Assembly: GCA_944990035.1 (NCBI GenBank)
Contig: CALYLX010000126.1
Span: 1,922,001 to 1,986,000, forward strand
Origin: Clitopilus passeckerianus
Taxonomy: Eukaryota > Basidiomycota > Agaricomycetes > Agaricales > Entolomataceae
Reading direction: 5' to 3'
Length of the DNA: 64,000 nt
Positions 21,191 through 32,296 of the stretch are shown here, one piece after another. The notes under the pieces are model-generated. The model was not told where the DNA came from. It saw nothing but the letters and a program-made list of their open reading frames with translations, and made no database searches. Position 1 is the stretch's first letter, and every line of letters starts with the position of its first letter. Made by a program: the position numbers and the translations under genes.

Positions 21191-23969
21191 ATGAAAACTT
21201 CAACAAAGTCTTCCCCTACGACGATGTCCCCGGCTGCGAACACGGCGAAGAGGCTAGGCAAGCGTTTCATTGGGTACCCTGTGGAGCGCGTCCCAGTTGT
21301 GACGGCCCAAGATTGGGCAAACCAATACACCTCAAGCCCCAAGCAACGGGTACGTTTGGAGAACGATCCATAATACCTTCGCTCACACTCTTCACCACGA
21401 TCAGATTATCGACTATTTTTATAGTCTGTTCCCCATCATCTCATGGATTCCCAGATACAGTGAGTTTTGTCTGGATCCATCGGAAAGGATTCCCTCTGAC
21501 ATTGTTCAAGATCTTGGATGGTTGACTGGTGATGTTATCGCCGGGCTGACGGTAGGGATGGTGCTCGTCCCCCAAGGCATGTCGTACGCACAGGTAAATG
21601 AAATTCCCGTACCGAATCATAGGTTGCTAAGCAGCTTCTTCAACCCAGATTGCCACACTGCCCCCGGAATACGGTCTATACTCCTCGTTTGTTGGTGTCA
21701 CGATCTACTGTGTACGTTAAACTTCAGCTGGCCACACACGTTCGATAGTCTAATACAGCTTCTTTTAGTTCTTTGCCACATCAAAGGATGTTTCCATTGG
21801 TCCCGTGGCCGTTATGTCCCTCACGGTTTCCCAAGTAATCAAACACGTCAACCATACGAACCCTGGCGAGTTTACCGGACCGGTAATCGCTTCTGCTCTT
21901 GCTCTCATTTGTGGCTTCATCGTCCTTGGCATTGGTCTTCTGCGTATTGGATGGCTTGTGGAATTCATTCCAGCACCCGCCGTCTCTGGTTTCATGACCG
22001 GTTCTGCAATCAGTATTGCCGCCGGTCAGGTGCCCGGATTAATGGGTATCACTGGATTCGAGTGCGTTTGATTTACCCGACACAAAAGCGCAGCACTGAT
22101 TGGTTTATTCACTATTACAGCACGAGGGCAGCAACGTACAAAGTTATCATCAACACCCTCAAAGGACTCCCTAGGACTCAGCTTGATGCCGCTTGGGGCT
22201 TGACCGGCCTTGTGGCTCTGTACAGTATCCGCATCCTTTGTGATTACTTCTCAAGGCGTTATCCCCGTCGTGGTAAGTCGTCATTGCTCATACCCCAATT
22301 TCTGTCGGCTCATAACCCTGGTATCAGCCCGTGTGTTCTTCTTCATCAGCGTACTCAGGAATGCATTTGTTATCCTCATCCTGACAATCGCCGCCTGGCT
22401 CTACACCCGCCGCAGGAAGTCGGCGTCAGGCAAATACCCAATCAAGATTTTGCAGACCGTTCCCGCTGGGTTCAAGCATGTCGGACGGCCTGTGTTCACT
22501 CATAAGCTTCTATCGGCGCTGGCACCTGAGCTTCCCGTTGCCACTATCATTCTCTTGCTCGAACACATTGCCATTTCAAAATGTACGTCACTGGTTTGTT
22601 TTTCATTGCACTTGAAACTAATACCACTGGTATCTAGCCTTCGGAAGGTTGAACGGCTATAAAATTGATCCCAACCAGGAGCTCATCGCCATTGGTGTGA
22701 CCAACACAGTTGGCTCCTGCTTCGGTGCCTATCCCGCCACTGGATCCTTCTCTCGCTCAGCTCTCAAATCCAAGTCCGGCGTCCGAACCCCTCTTGCTGG
22801 TGTGGTCACCGCTATCGTCGTTATTGTCGCCCTTTATGGCTTGACCCCTGCCTTCTTCTGGATCCCCACCGCTGGCCTTTCGGCCGTCATTATCCACGCC
22901 GTTGCTGACTTGGTCGCATCGCCCTCCCAAGTCTACTCATTCTGGAGGGTGTCACCTTTGGAGTTCCTGATTTGGCTTGCAGCTGTCCTTATCACCGTCT
23001 TTTCTTCCATTGAAAACGGCATTTACACCTCCATCTGCGCCTCCCTCGCCCTTCTCCTCATTCGCCTCGCTCACCCTCGTGGCAACTTCCTTGGCAAGGT
23101 CACAGTCAAGAATGAGAGCCAGGACGGAACTTCGCAACGTGACGTCTTCCTTCCACTCCAAGGTGGAAAGGGCATCACAAACGCCCATCTCAAAGTCACT
23201 CCCCCTCTCCCTGGTGTCATCGTATACCGCTTTGAGGAGAGCTACCTTTACCCCAACGTCTCTTCTGCAAACGGTGCTCTTGTCGACTACGTCAAGGCGA
23301 ACATGCGACGAGGAAAGGATATGAGTGGTGTCAAAGCCAGCGATCGTCCTTGGAATGACCCCGGCCTTGGCAAGCATAGCGCAGAACATGAGCGCAAGGT
23401 AAACGAGCAGAAGCCGGCTTTGCACGCAATCGTGCTTGACTTTGCCCAAGTGTGAGTGTTCTCACTTTCTTTGTGAAAATTCGAAGTACTAATTTAGCTG
23501 AACAGGTCACACATCGATACCACTGCTGTCCAAGCTCTTATTGATACCCGCACAGAAGTCGAAAAATGGGCTGACCACCCGGTCGAGGTTGGTGATTTTG
23601 GCTTATAATGCAGGGCTGGATTACTAAATTCCTTTACAGTTCCACTTCGCTACGATCCTTTCACCATGGATCCACCGCGCCCTCACCGCGGGAGGCTTCG
23701 GCCTGGGCGCCTCTGGCTCGAAAGAGCCTCGCGATCTTGCTGCTGTTGTGCCATACAGGGATGGCCGGTCTCTCGACCATGGAGACGACACTGCTAGCGA
23801 CGATCTTGAGGGTGGAATGAAAAAATCAGGCTCCCCCGAATCTAGCGGTGATGTCGAATACGAACCTATCATTCAGGACAATACTCCATTCTTCCACATC
23901 GACCTTCAGTCCGCTGTGAGAGCTGCAGAAAGTGGAATTCCGGAGCAATTGAAAGGAGCTGTGTATTAG
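21191..23969 (+). CDS. Sulfate permease, SulP family with C-terminal STAS domain
   Basis: Ten exons (21191-21349, 21405-21459, 21511-21593, 21649-21711, 21769-22061, 22121-22272, 22328-22582, 22638-23451, 23506-23587, 23640-23969) encode 761 residues. The SulP core has GLTVGMVLVPQGMSYAQ, LPPEYGLYSSFVG, the signature FFATSKDVSIGPVAVMSLTV, PAPAVSGFMTGSA and AYPATGSFSRSALKSKSG. About 12 membrane helices are expected. The STAS domain follows (about residues 560-700: VIVYRFEESYLYPN, ALHAIVLDFAQVSHIDTTA). Family members import sulfate with protons at the plasma membrane, as in yeast SUL1/SUL2 and Neurospora cys-14, usually under sulfur-starvation control. The acidic tail DLEGGMKKSGSPESSG may be regulatory. 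Confidence 0.93.
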
Positions 23970-24169
23970 TGTACATCAAGTTCAAATTCAGGGACCCTTG
24001 GTTATCATTCAATGTTGTAAATATACTACTAATCATTTGTGTATCTGTTTCTATGCCGTTTAATAAAATGAAGCATGATAGAGGCTCAAATCCCCACAAT
24101 GTTCATCGTTGTTTACGACAAAGGTCGTCCCGAAAACTTTGATTCCGATGTTTACACGGTGTTGTGCTC

Positions 24170-25378
24170 ATGATGTTGGCACGCTTCTCCTCTTTGCCTG
24201 CGCGTTCAGCACGGCGCTTCATCTCCTACACCCATGTCAACCTTGCTGGCCACAATAAAGTATGTGTATTCTACCATTGTGACCGGAACAGACTTCTCAT
24301 CACCCTCCGCAGTGGTCCAAAATTAAAGACAAGAAGGGCGCAACTGACGCCGTAAAGAGTGTTACTTATGGAAATGCAGCAAAGGTACGTGTATGATACC
24401 CATAGACATCCGTACTGTGCTAAGAACTCTACAGGAAATTACTTCAGCTGTCCGTGGTAGGCTCGTTGTTCTTTCTCTGAGAAGCAGAATCTCATCATAC
24501 CAGCTGGCGGCAGCCCCGACCCAGCAAAGAACCCCCAGCTAGCGACAGCAATCAAACGCGCTAAAGATTTGGCAGTACCAAAGGAGAATATTGAGAAGGC
24601 TATAGCAAGAGTACGTCCGACCGTTTTCTCTGGAAGGCCTAATCCCAACCCCCTACTTTTGAAGGCTACTCAGGCAGGTGCCGAGGGAAGCAAGTCGACA
24701 TACGAAGCCATGTTTGGCACTGTTGGACTCCTCATGTGCGCATTTTTAGAACTACCCCTTCTGTTATCATAAGCTGACTATCTGACGCTGCTCTCCAGAG
24801 AATGTGAAACGGATAACCCAAACCGGACGAACCACAATGTACGGAATATCCTCAGCATCCATGGGCAAGTCCTTCACATCTTAACGGTTACAAACTAAGC
24901 ATTAATGTTGACTTCACAGTGCACACGCAACCCCTGTCAAGTTCATGTTCCAGCGGGTTGGCGTAGTGGCTTTTGCGCCACGGGAGTCTTCCGACGCAGA
25001 AAAGATTGAAGAATTGCTCCTCTTATCCACAGATCACGGGGCCGAAGATTTCTACGAGAGAGAAATCGATGAAAAGAAAGAATGGGTGGTGCGTAGTCAT
25101 AAGCTTTCAACGGGCTTGTTTCCTGACAAACTCTTCATGGTCCTCAGTTTATAACCCAACCACCTAAACTGTCAGAACTCTCGGAAGCGCTGAGGAAGGA
25201 AGGAGGTGAAGAATGGGACCTCACAGACTATGACACTCGTTGGATACCCGTCAAGGAAGATGGTGTAGAGGCAACAGCAACAGAGGATGCGGAGAAGGCC
25301 TTGCAAGCCCTTGTCGAAGATCTCGAGGCCAACGAAGACGTCAGGAATGTCACGACCAGCGTAGATCCCCAAAACTAG
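24170..25378 (+). CDS. TACO1: TACO1/YebC-family mitochondrial translational activator
   Basis: Eight exons (24170-24259, 24313-24384, 24435-24456, 24504-24610, 24665-24735, 24799-24864, 24920-25088, 25148-25378) encode 275 residues. The Arg-rich leader PARSARRFISYTHVN looks like a mitochondrial presequence. The YebC signature follows: AGHNKWSKIKDKKGATDA, then NPQLATAIKRAKDLAVPKEN, IECETDNPNRTNHNVRNI and PVKFMFQRVGVVAF, ending in an acidic tail. In animals TACO1 aids translation of COX1 on mitoribosomes; the bacterial relatives relieve ribosome stalls. The intron at 24865-24919 has a GC donor (GCAAGT) and restores phase exactly. Exon 3 is only 22 nt. Confidence 0.92.
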
Positions 25379-25484
25379 ATTTTGGATTGGAGACACCTTG
25401 GCGAACTAGAGCTACAAAGGGTATACGAGCGCTAATAATACACTAATAAGTACAGCAACAGATGCTGCGAAAAGGGGCGCAAAA

Positions 25485-26930
25485 TTATAGACTCTTCTTG
25501 ATCGCATGTTTCTTGCCTGATTGAAGGGACATCCAGGACTTGCCCCCTTGACCCCCTAGCTGTACCACTCCGACGTTCTCTGCCAAGGTGACATATTGGC
25601 TGAAAGAGACGGCCCCTGCTTGAGAATATGCTGTCTTCGGAAGGCGAGATCCGACGATAGACCGAAGAGGCTGATTGTTCCCTTCTTCTCGTAGAGCCTG
25701 AAGGGTGTCAATGAGCGGCCAGAACATCGAGCGTGGGTCATTAAGCCGAATATCTGAGCTTCTTGAATCTGACGGCCTCGGAAAACTTGGGGAGTGTCGT
25801 CAAATAGTGAGTTTTTGGTCAAGGACAGAGTACGAACCTAGCTCTCCTTTCTATAAGGTCTGGTGGTCCTGCTTGGTCATCCAAGAAGGCTCTTCCCGAT
25901 ATATTGGATGCATAGGTTTTGTTTAAAAATGCCGCCTGATGGCTTGGGCCAATCGTAATTTCTGCATTCGAGCCGGAACCTCGACGAACTTGAGACGGCT
26001 GAATGCGTGGGCCTGGCTTCCACAATGGGTTGAATTTGGTCCCCAAAGGCGAATGGTGAGACTGCCAACACTTCAATTAGATCGTGCAATCCGACAGTGA
26101 ATATTCATCTAGGTCAAACCTCGCTGTGTCTTGGGATTGTCTCCAGCGGCAAGGACTCTTGGTGCGGTCCAACTGGCTCAGTTATATTATGATTGGGTCC
26201 GACTAGCGGCGGAAAGTCCGTTTCTGGGAGAATGTATGTCCCATGTGTAGCAGGTGAATGTTCGCCTGGAGTCGTTTCACCTGAGGGCGGAGTCAGGACC
26301 TCGTACAAGCAACTGAAACAAACGGAAGTATGAGCCTCACCATGTTAAGCGTCTTCATGGACGTCTAAAACCTCTGACATCCAGTTATGTATACTAACCG
26401 CCTGAAATCGCATACTTCTGGCCAGCTGATTGCCCCTCAAGGTGACCAGGACGATAGAAAATCCCCGACGGTGGAGAAGAGACATTGGATAAGTATAAGT
26501 GGGTTGCCAGAGATGAGAACAATGGTTGCGGGGGAAGGGTTGTCAATTGCAAACATCAGTGTATCTGTTAAACAGACCAGTCAACAAAAAACTCTCCTCG
26601 CAATAGTGCACATGTCCAACCTGTAAGCAGTTGGACGAATGGACTCGACTCGGGGTCTATAATCCGTTCTACGCCACACACGGCCAGCTCGCAAACAAGG
26701 TCATTGAGATGGCTGATTGAGCTGTATCGTGAGTATAATTTGAACGCAGTAACTCTTCCGTGATTTGTTGCTATCTGGCCGATTTTGTCGACAACTGTGG
26801 ACCCCTTGAGCTCGCCCGATATCGGGCAGGTTTCTGAAATTCAGGTTAATTCTTTTAATTGCAAGTCAACAGCATGACGTATTCAGCGCTTACCATAATC
26901 CCAGAAGATCCCAGTGCGTGGCTTGTTCAT
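25485..26930 (-). pseudogene. NYN-LOTUS family copy A, decayed
   Basis: Exon 1 (26930-26894) gives MNKPRTGIFWDYE. Exon 2 (26833-26621) gives TCPISGELKGSTVVDKIG and later ELAVCGVERIIDPE. Exon 3 starts at 26564 with TLMFAIDNPSPATIVLISGN. The two introns sit exactly where those of copies B, C and D sit. About 26505 the frame breaks: a one-base deletion moves the continuation (SLLHRRGFSIVLVT, then AVSIHNWMSEVLDV) into another frame. Further stops follow in the linker. The C-terminal winged-helix domain survives at 25700-25485: FWPLIDTLQALREEG, PLRSIVGSRLPK, YSQAGAVSFSQYVTLAENVG and VVQLGGQGGKSWMSL. The second NYN acidic motif is missing. This is best read as a degenerate duplicate. Confidence 0.72.
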
Positions 26931-27536
26931 GAAGTACTATCAAGGATCCTAAGATAGTGGATGGTAGAACTCCAAGGCACCCTAGCAGGGTAAGTATCGT
27001 AAGTGTTGTTTTTCGAGGCTGCGGTTATTCCGAACCGTGTCCTTATATTCTGGCAGGAAGTACAGGTGCCAACCACAAGAATTACAGCATGATTTCCGCG
27101 CGTAGACGAAAACGGACGTGCAGTAACATGAGGCTGGTTGTAATGAGGGAAACTCCGCGATACAGTGACTCAACACACATCATAAAGGCGATCGTGCACA
27201 AGCACCATCTGCACCCACAGACTCTTCTGGAGTGGCTATACATCATCATGATGCAAAAACAGACTTGCCTAGGTCCAGGAACTGCCATCGTATATATTCG
27301 CACATCATGGCTCGTAGGGTTATGTGCATTCTAGAGATAGGCGCTGACTATCTTTACGAGAGTACACTTCTTCCTGGGAAGTACTGAGTCGGAGAAACCA
27401 AATACGGAAGCAGCTCGATCCATAGACGCTCAGTGGCCGCCGGGCCTCGCACTGGTTTTCAACATCTTAATTCTGATTTCGCATTGATAACGTGAATCGA
27501 GGTAACATCTCCAAGACATTGCAACCTTTTGATACA
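26931..27536. other. Spacer between NYN-LOTUS copies A and B
   Basis: About 600 bp holding the upstream region of copy A and the 3' flank of copy B. No supportable gene was seen. Confidence 0.4.
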
Positions 27537-29138
27537 TCAAGACAGTTTAGCGCCCACCCATGCAGGGGTGAGGCCAATCCAAGCACCTCCCTCTCGTCCG
27601 CCAAGTTCAATAACACCCTCTTTCTCAGCCAGGGCTGAATATTGCGAAAAGCGCTGCACCCCAGCGCGCCGGTAAACGTCGTTATCCCTGGTAGCGAGCT
27701 CCACAGCAATGGTAGACCGCAATGGCGGACAGCGCCCTTGGTGCGATGGATCTCGAGCCTCTCGATCAACAGCCTAAACTTGTTCAAAAGAAGTTGGCCA
27801 CTATCGCCGTTGGGTGTGGCTAGGGCAGGAACAGTTTCTACATTGGTTTGAGAGGCGGCGATCACAACCATGGAGGATGTGGACTGGACCACAGTAGTTT
27901 GGGTCGGCTTCACACCAGTGGTGTTCAATGCTACAGAACCCACAGCTTTCGCTGTATCCGAAGGAGATTCGGTAGCTACCGATATAGTAGAACCTGTTGA
28001 CGAGGGTACCGCGGCGTTATCGAGTTTAGGAGGTGGTTCTTGTGGAGGAGACCCAACCGCGGTAGCAGGTGCCACCTTCGGCTCCGAAAGAACTTGCTTG
28101 GGGTGACGATCGGCGACGCTTGTGCTGTCGTGCCATAATCTGTCGAGTCCACGAGGGTGGACGGAGCAGAAGCATATCGTACGTCCGCGCCCAAAGCCGC
28201 AGGAGCGGACTCCGTGCGTGATGGGGATCTGGAAGGGTAACTAAATCCATCACTGTCGTCTTCTGCAGTCGACGGAAGAGATTCCGGGAAATTGCTGGCT
28301 GGCGTACGCGGCATTGTTGGAATGGGGGCCGGCATGGAAGGGATTTGTTTGGGTTTTCGAGATCGAGCCGTAGCAAGATGTGTCATGATATCGCCTTCAT
28401 CTTCTTCAATTGTCCATTGGCTATTCTGAGCAACCTGAGGAGGATTCTTCCTTAGGTTTAATGCCTTTGACTTGACGGGAGAAAGAGGAGCAGTCCTCAA
28501 TTCCTCATTTGCTCGAAAGTTGACGCTCTCTTCGTTGACCTCAATACCGAGTACGTCAGTCGTCCAATCAACGAAGACGGACGCCTGGGCTTTGAGACTG
28601 GCGTGAATCCCAGACTGGGATACTATCACTACCCTATATCGGCGGAGCCGTAGAATAGACACTGCATATGCAAAGTCACGGTCTCCTGATATGAGTATGA
28701 TAGTAGACGGTGCTGGGTTGTCAATGGCGTAGGCAAGCATGTCAACTGGAGAATTGTGCGACCTTCATTCAGCCCAGCCACGGAATGATGAATACCCAGA
28801 ACTTACCCATAATCATCTTGTCTGCAACATCCTTGCGCCCATTATGAGGGCAATCTGTGAGTGAAACACCAGAACATTGCAATTCCGAGCGAAGGTTCAA
28901 GGTCTTTGAGAACGCGACCGGATCCATCAACTCAAAGTAGGCTTTGAATTGCTTGATAGTTCCAAATTTATGGCCAACATGGCGTAGTTTCTGTACAATC
29001 TCATATCCTGAAAGGTGAGATGGAGGGTGGCAATTCTCTGTCAAAGGCGGTCAGTTAAAAGCAAGGTATCCCAGACCACCCGACACGCGTACCATAATCC
29101 CAAAAGATGGCAACATCTTCGTCCTGGTTACAACCCAT
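27537..29138 (-). pseudogene. NYN-LOTUS family copy B: canonical NYN domain, frame-broken C-terminal domain
   Basis: Exons 29138-29093, 29037-28807 and from 28745 encode a complete NYN (PIN-like) domain: IFWDYENCHPPSHLSGYEIV, SGVSLTDCPHNGRKDVADKM and LISGDRDFAYAVSILRLRRY. All the acidic positions expected of NYN ribonucleases are present. A Ser/Pro-rich linker follows. Its frame changes near 28100, which an 86-nt intron (28182-28097) could explain. The C-terminal LOTUS-like domain is present but split between two frames: FRLLIERLEIHRTKGAV (about 27780-27735) and then PLRSTIAVEL, DVYRRAGVQRFSQYSALAEK and EGVIELGGREGGAWIGL (27728-27540). One base is missing between them. If translated, it could yield a catalytically equipped NYN protein without the C-terminal domain. 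A sequencing error in one base cannot be excluded. Confidence 0.7.
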
Positions 29139-29768
29139 GTTTATTCGACTTCAAAGCGCAGTTCGTCAAGAAAGACACGTTGCGTCTCTCAAAGCAGCCA
29201 CATCCTTTATAAAGGGCACTGAGCGTCAAAGATGCCTGTTGCTTCTGATCGTCACGTTCCGCCGTCGACGCTCTGTACCCACACTCTCACGCTGATTTTG
29301 GACAAATTACAATGAACTAGGACACCGAGTAACCAAGTTTGTGGGCAAAGAGGCGCCCATTTGTGAACAGCTGAGAGGGCGGAACAGGTTATCAACGCAA
29401 CATTGCAGTGTGGCTGCCTCGCCTAAGCCCTTGTGACCTCTTTGCAGGCAGTTGGACCCACACATCATGGAGGGCAGAGTTAACGAGGCCTTGTACAGCC
29501 CGGTATTGGCGGATATGAAATCAGCTCTGAAAGCACCCGTGTCTGCCTGTAACAAAGACTCGCGACAACAAAGAATGAACAAAAATGGAAAAAAAGTTCA
29601 AGGTCGCTAAATCGTGTACAATGCAACGAATTGCGTAGTATTACACTGCATCTTATCATTTCAGAGTTATTTCCACGATGTATACTAACCACAGCCTGGA
29701 CCAGACTGCTGCGTGATGGAAGGTTGAGCCTGAGGTCGATGGCTAAAGCCAACGTCTGAGTTCCTCAG
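29139..29768. other. Spacer between NYN-LOTUS copies B and C
   Basis: About 630 bp. It holds the promoter side of copy B and the 3' flank of copy C. Open frames here show no family motif. Confidence 0.4.
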
Positions 29769-31617
29769 CTACAGCAAACTGGTTGACACCCACTCTGGCC
29801 TCAACGAAATCCATTGATTGTTCCCCAAGCCTCCAGTGTCCACAATGCCTGCCTCCTCTGCCTTCTTGATCCATCCAGCGAAGTTCGACACTCCAGCTGA
29901 GTTATACACTGCCGTCGGATTATGCTTCGTCAAACCAGTTCCGACTTCAGACCTGCTGATCTTAGCCTGGCCCATTTGTCGGCGTTTCTTTTCAAGCACA
30001 TCAATGAGGACTTTCCAGTGGGCTGGAACAGACTTCGCTGGTTGTTTCTGTTGGGAAGTGCCGGAAGAGACGAAGGTCGGGGCAGCTGAACTCAGCGCTG
30101 ATGGTTTGGCTGTGGAAGCCATCTTCAGGGTGGCAGCAGAGGCCGTTGCGTCGGCAGTTGGGGCTTGGGGCTTTGGAGGCGGCGTAGATTTTGCCGGAGC
30201 TGGAGTACTGACAGCTTTGGTGGGTGTTACGGGAGCAGGAGGGGGAGTACTGACAGCTTTGGTAGGTGCAGCAGTGCCATTTGCTTGCTTCGCAGGAGTA
30301 GTTGATGCAGCTGCCTCCTTGCAGCCACTGTAGCGTTGACGACAACAGGAGGAGATTTGGAGGCTGCGTCTTGACCATTAGCCTCATTGCTAGATTTGGG
30401 CGTAGTCAGCTGAGGTGCTTCTGGCGCTTTGAATAGGTTGACGGTAGGAGGGCTGGAGGCGTTCACTACGGGTGTTTGAGCGTTGTCGTTGTCTGCAATA
30501 GCGGGCTTCTTGGGCACAATCGGCTCTGGCCCGGTCGTGAACAATGGTTCAATAGGGTCTGCAGGGCCAGCCACTTCACTGGGACTTGCGCCACTATATC
30601 CGTTGATATCTTCCTAGCATCGGGGGAACCTCAACAGGATGAGAAGAAGGCGAAGTAAGGATAGACGTCTTCGCCGAGCGGAAAGACATCGCAGGAGAAT
30701 ACGCTCTTGAATCCGAGCGAGACCTCAACGGGTTGAGAGGCGGCCTCTCTGACCAAGGCGCAATAGGTGATTGCGAACGGCGGTTCCCATTCACCCTGCC
30801 ATTCATGTACGGCGTACTATTGAGCAGCGTCGGATCCTCCATATAGAAATCATCGTCTTCAGAAGACTCCCCATCAAGTGGGTTCTCGTTGGCAGTAAAC
30901 GCATGTCTACTTCCAGAAGGCGTATATGGCGTGGTGGCGGTTGAATATCCTCTTGACCTCGTCGGAGGACGCGTCGATGACGGTCGAGTTGGCGGGGCAG
31001 GCTCGACCAAGGGCGATTGTCCCAGAATCTCAGAGTTCCAGTCGATATGGATAGGGACCTGAGCCAGCAGACTTGGGTGTGCATTCGACGGGGAGACGAG
31101 AACCACGCGATGGTTGCGGAACCTCAACGAGGCCAAGGGGTATGCGAGGCCCCGGTTCGCGGAAATGAGGAGGATGGTCATATTCGGCCCTGCGTGATCA
31201 GTGGCATATAGAATTAGGTCGACTAGACAGCAACACGGTGAGTTGAGCGTGATTTGAGTTATGTGAAAGAGACTTACCTGCAAGCATCTGATTGAGGATG
31301 TTGCAGGCGGAGTTGCTTGGACAGTCGGTGAGTGATACACCAGACGCTTGCAACTCTGTCCTCAGCTCCAGGGAACGGGCCGAGAAGGAAGGGTGAGCGT
31401 AATCGACTTCAAGGTAGGCTTTGAAAAGTGTAACATTTCCAAATGTTAAGGCGACCCTGCGAATGCATTCCACCAAGCCGTAGCCTGTAGTGCTGTAGGT
31501 TGGGGTACATGTGTCTGATGAGGCGGTAAAACAGTCAAATCAGCCCTAGCAGACCTGGTCAAACGATCTGAACAAACCAAAATCCCAAAATATTGCAACA
31601 TTCCCTTGTGTGGACAT
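29769..31617 (-). CDS. NYN-LOTUS family copy C, NYN acidic residues lost
   Basis: Exons 31617-31578, 31514-31278 and 31222-30667 are well supported. Two further linker introns (30666-30594 and 30375-30311) are inferred because they alone restore phase, giving exons 30593-30376 and 30310-29769 and about 530 residues. The N-terminus reads VAIFWDFDTCTP, then SGVSLTDCPSNSACNILNQM and VDLILYATDHAGPNMTILLI followed by SANRGLAYPLASLR. The layout is the same as copy B, but the Lys-Asp/Ala-Asp and Gly-Asp-Arg-Asp motifs are replaced. The long Ser/Pro/Ala linker contains a 42-bp direct repeat. The C-terminal domain is complete: WKVLIDVLEKKRRQMGQ, YNSAGVSNFAGWIKKAEEAG, IVDTGGLGNNQWISLRPEW. Probably a non-catalytic RNA-binding or partner protein. 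If the two linker introns are wrong, it is a pseudogene. Confidence 0.6.
30195..30289. repeat. Direct repeat in the linker of copy C
   Basis: The block GGAGTACTGACAGCTTTGGT occurs twice, near 30201 and 30244, inside the Pro/Ala/Thr-rich linker. It encodes a repeated TKAVSTP segment. It looks like slippage expansion of the linker. Confidence 0.65.
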
Positions 31618-32296
31618 GGGTAAGTTCTTGAGGTAGACCAGAAGCCGCACCTGCGTCTTTATACCAACAGCATTGCTACAGGCCGCAACCTTGTGCTGTA
31701 TCGATCACCGAGTTTCATTACGTGGGCGTGCACAACCTAAATACCATGCCATGTCAGGCAATGACGAACGAAAAACATGGTTATCAGACGCACTTCAAAG
31801 ACCCTGACCAGATAGCATCCATCAGCACAAAAACAAATGTCTACCAAGGGTCTAGTTGCTTTTGTGAAGTTGTGTTCCCTGTTGGTGCTCCCGTTCTTGT
31901 ACCTGCAAGACCGGTCCGAGGAGCTACCCATTTTACGCGGAGCCGGTGAGGGCCACCGAAAGCATGTTCAACGCAAGTTGTTCAGCGTGCACTAAACCAG
32001 CGGCTGATGGTCGGGAGACTGCAACCTCGAGGGCTAAAGACGTTGATCGAGGCCAAGACTTCGGGAACTGCACAGCAAGTAAAATCCCCTAGACCCAGTC
32101 AAGATACTGGATACCAACATTTTAGACAATAAGGTTTTGCATCGTGTCGTTTGTGGATCCCAAGGACGTTCTGCGGTGCCGCCATGAACACGGTTGATCA
32201 TGATAGAGTTCGGTTGTGACCAAACCAGCAATTGCCAATTTGCAACTGCTGACCCTGGTCACAAAATCTGACCTTCCAGAAACCTAAGCCCAAAAC
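31618..32296. other. Divergent region between copy C and CMS1
   Basis: About 680 bp with no gene. It must hold both promoters. A CT-rich stretch and ACCTAAGCCCAAAACATGG precede the CMS1 start. Confidence 0.4.

Noticed and set aside
29769..31617. Calling copy C a pseudogene outright
   Set aside because: Two plausible linker introns restore the frame, so I kept it as a gene with lowered confidence.
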